Assembly: GCA_012798185.1 (NCBI GenBank) | Contig: JAAZNS010000390.1 | Location: 1-6,399, forward strand | Direction: 5' to 3' | Origin: Chloroflexota bacterium | GTDB lineage: Bacteria; Chloroflexota; Anaerolineae; Anaerolineales; UBA4823 | DNA length: 6,399 bases | Shown: piece after piece, positions 4,821-6,399 of the stretch | Numbering within the stretch: the stretch's first letter is position 1 | Layout: every line of letters begins with the position of its first letter | Notes under the pieces: generated by a model | Seen by the model: the letters and a program-made list of their open reading frames with translations, nothing else | What the model was told of the DNA's origin: nothing | Databases searched by the model: none | Program-made: the position numbers and the translations under genes

Positions 4821-6011
4821 ATGGTGCAGCCCTTCATCATCCCGTCTCAAGGACATCCGGATGATAAATCAGTTTCTTGTCCGGCATGTAACCACAAGGT
4901 ACAACAAAATGCGCGATTTTGCAGTCATTGCGGCGTAGACCTTGCAATGGCTGCTGTATTTGCTGAGAGAGATGTAATATTACCCGAAAGCATTCCTCCT
5001 GGCATGCCTGTTGCACCTGAAATATTATTACCTCGCATGGGTGATTATCTCATCGAACGAGGTGTATTAACCCAGGAGCAACTTGCTCATGCTTTGGAAT
5101 ATCAAAAGGCAAAAGCTGAAGCTGGACAACCGGTGTTATTAGGACAGGCATTGCGCGATTTGAATTATCTGGATGCTGAAACATTGGATAAAGTGGTTAC
5201 AACCCAAATCTTAAATTTGCAAAATGCCCTCAAGCAAGCCAACCGCCAGTTGGAACAACGCGTTCAGGAACGCACGCGTGATCTTCAAGTGGCATTAAAA
5301 AGATTGACAGAGCTAAATCAATTAAAAGCAAATTTCATTGCCAGCATCTCTCATGAATTACGCACTCCTTTGACTCTTATTAAAGGCTATCTTGATATCA
5401 TGAAAGATGAGGGATTTGGCGCTTTAACAGTGGAACAAAAAGATGCATTAGCCGCCATGCTGAAAGGCGAAATGCGGCTTGAGAAATTGATCGAGGATTT
5501 AATTCAATTTTCACTGGCAGCCCGCGGGCAGCTTTCACTGGTAATTCAAGATGTGGATATCCTCGAACTTATCCATGAGGCACTGGAAAACGCAAGATAT
5601 AAAGCACAATCATCGCAGATTGAAGTCGAGACAATTTTTCCTGCCGAACTTCCTCTGGTTGCCTGTGATAGAGAAAAAATTTTATGGGTTATCGATCAAT
5701 TATTAGATAATGCGATAAAATTCTCCAAGAAAGATGGCAAAGTACGCCTGGAAACGATGGTGGAAAATGGGATGGTAACTATTGGAATAACCGATACAGG
5801 CATTGGCATACCTGAAACACGTATTAAAGAATTATTTGAGCCATTTCATCAATTGGATAGCTCATCAACGCGTCGATATGGCGGTACTGGTTTGGGATTG
5901 GCATTATCGAACCGTATTATTGCGGCACACAATTCTCAAATAAGGGTTCGTTCGAAAGAAGGAAAAGGTTCAAGGTTTGAATTTTCTTTACCGGTAGTCA
6001 ATCAACAATAA
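4821..6011 (+). CDS. Cytoplasmic sensor histidine kinase: zinc ribbon - MshEN-like - HisKA - HATPase_c
   Basis: The 396-aa protein has no signal peptide or membrane segment, so it should sense a cytoplasmic cue. Residues 20-37 are a zinc ribbon (C20-PA-C23, C34-SH-C37). Residues about 72-129 resemble the N-terminal domain of GspE/MshE ATPases: RMGDYLIERGVLTQEQLAHA, then LLGQALRDLNYLDAETL. The first half (72-95, from R72 to Q95) fits the cyclic-di-GMP motif of MshEN closely; the second (106-129) is degenerate. A coiled coil (about 130-170) leads to HisKA with phospho-acceptor H178 in SISHELRTPL. The ATPase domain is complete: N box DQLLDNAIKF (292-301), G1 DTGIGIP (325-331), F box EPFHQLD (340-346) and G2 GGTGLGLALS (354-363). 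It should phosphorylate a response regulator, plausibly the divergent receiver at 4082. ATG 4821 keeps the zinc ribbon; an in-frame stop lies at 4800-4802 and no Shine-Dalgarno is seen, so initiation may be leaderless. The next gene starts 19 nt after its stop. Confidence 0.94.
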   Translation: MVQPFIIPSQGHPDDKSVSCPACNHKVQQNARFCSHCGVDLAMAAVFAERDVILPESIPPGMPVAPEILLPRMGDYLIERGVLTQEQLAHALEYQKAKAEAGQPVLLGQALRDLNYLDAETLDKVVTTQILNLQNALKQANRQLEQRVQERTRDLQVALKRLTELNQLKANFIASISHELRTPLTLIKGYLDIMKDEGFGALTVEQKDALAAMLKGEMRLEKLIEDLIQFSLAARGQLSLVIQDVDILELIHEALENARYKAQSSQIEVETIFPAELPLVACDREKILWVIDQLLDNAIKFSKKDGKVRLETMVENGMVTIGITDTGIGIPETRIKELFEPFHQLDSSSTRRYGGTGLGLALSNRIIAAHNSQIRVRSKEGKGSRFEFSLPVVNQQ

Positions 6012-6030
6012 AGGGAATAGATAAGAAATC

Positions 6031-6399
6031 ATGTTGTCAGATATTGCCACTCGTCCCATATTACGACCAGAAGAACTTGAAGCTGTTTATGCAATCAGCC
6101 GGGCAGTCGCTTTAGCGGAGAATATCGATACTGCCTTGGATGAGATTATGAAGTTGACCCGCCCGGTATTCATCTTCGATAATATGGTTTTATACCTGAA
6201 GCGTGGAGAAAAAGCGGTGGAAACAGCTTACGCACGCGCCATTGGGCGGGGCAGATTTCACGAAGCACAGCTTGCCTGGGGTGAAGCGACTGCGCAAGAA
6301 GTTTTACGTAAGGCTCAGGTGATTAAACGGCTGGAAGAAGCTGAAGAAGAAGTAAGTGATCGAACACGACTGCGTTATTCGCTTGGGCTGCCATTACGA
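6031..6399 (+). CDS. GAF-like domain protein, N-terminal part (3' end outside window)
   Basis: The first 123 codons run off the window without a stop. The sequence opens MLSDIATRPILRPEELEAVY and continues through ISRAVALAENIDTALDEIM, a helix typical of the start of a GAF sensor domain (repeated L/A with a following DTALDEI). It then reads FIFDNMVLYLK, a GAF-like beta strand, a stretch rich in helix formers with EEAEEEVSDRTRLRYS, and LGLPLR at the edge, resembling the later GAF strand. It starts 19 nt after the kinase stop on the same strand, with a weak AAGGGA 14 nt before ATG 6031, so it probably shares the kinase mRNA and may be translationally coupled. GAF proteins in this setting are often histidine kinases or regulators, but the output domain is not visible here, so only a signalling role is inferred. 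Confidence 0.75.
   Translation, partial: MLSDIATRPILRPEELEAVYAISRAVALAENIDTALDEIMKLTRPVFIFDNMVLYLKRGEKAVETAYARAIGRGRFHEAQLAWGEATAQEVLRKAQVIKRLEEAEEEVSDRTRLRYSLGLPLR

Noticed and set aside
1..6399. CRISPR array, tRNA, insertion sequence, phage or toxin-antitoxin module
   Set aside because: No direct-repeat/spacer pattern, cloverleaf, transposase, terminal repeats or paired small toxin genes were seen.

Overview
The window looks like a chromosomal segment from a moderately AT-rich bacterium. Its closest fit is the Chloroflexota (Anaerolineae-like). This assignment is an inference from protein flavour: an alpha-CTD-like domain of the clostridial/chloroflexal type, abundant small zinc ribbons, and soluble histidine kinases with stacked sensor modules. 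No rRNA or other phylogenetic marker is present to confirm it. There is no tRNA, rRNA, CRISPR array, insertion sequence or phage module.

Left part (1-712), translation genes: the 3' end of rpmA (ribosomal protein L27), then rpmE (L31), closed by a strong intrinsic terminator. The L31 gene is unusual. A complete zinc-type L31 (about residues 1-65) continues in frame into a domain that closely resembles the C-terminal domain of RNA polymerase alpha (about residues 86-150).

Centre (713-3666), nucleotide salvage and tRNA maturation: tdk (thymidine kinase), hpt (hypoxanthine phosphoribosyltransferase) and a class II CCA-adding enzyme/poly(A) polymerase-family gene form a tight + strand operon with gaps of 26 and 5 nt. 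The nucleotidyltransferase has intact head-domain motifs but a decayed HD domain. The rpmE-tdk order is also known from Bacillus.

Right part (3667-6399), a signalling island: a small two-part cysteine-rich protein (- strand), a stand-alone receiver protein (- strand) and, divergent from it, a soluble histidine kinase (+ strand) followed after 19 nt by the start of a GAF-like protein that runs off the window. The kinase reads zinc ribbon - MshEN/GspE-N-like domain - coiled coil - HisKA - HATPase_c, with no membrane segment. Its MshEN-like segment matches the 24-residue cyclic-di-GMP motif at nearly all positions in its first half, so a c-di-GMP-sensing cytoplasmic kinase is a testable idea. 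The 322-nt divergent intergenic region holds four GAATAC/GTATTC hexamers in alternating orientation at 52, 53 and 53 bp (about five helical turns), two of them forming a long-loop inverted repeat around a possible 14-codon ORF.

The two most notable items are the L31/alpha-CTD fusion and the zinc ribbon-MshEN kinase with its phased upstream repeats. Neither could be compared with databases here.
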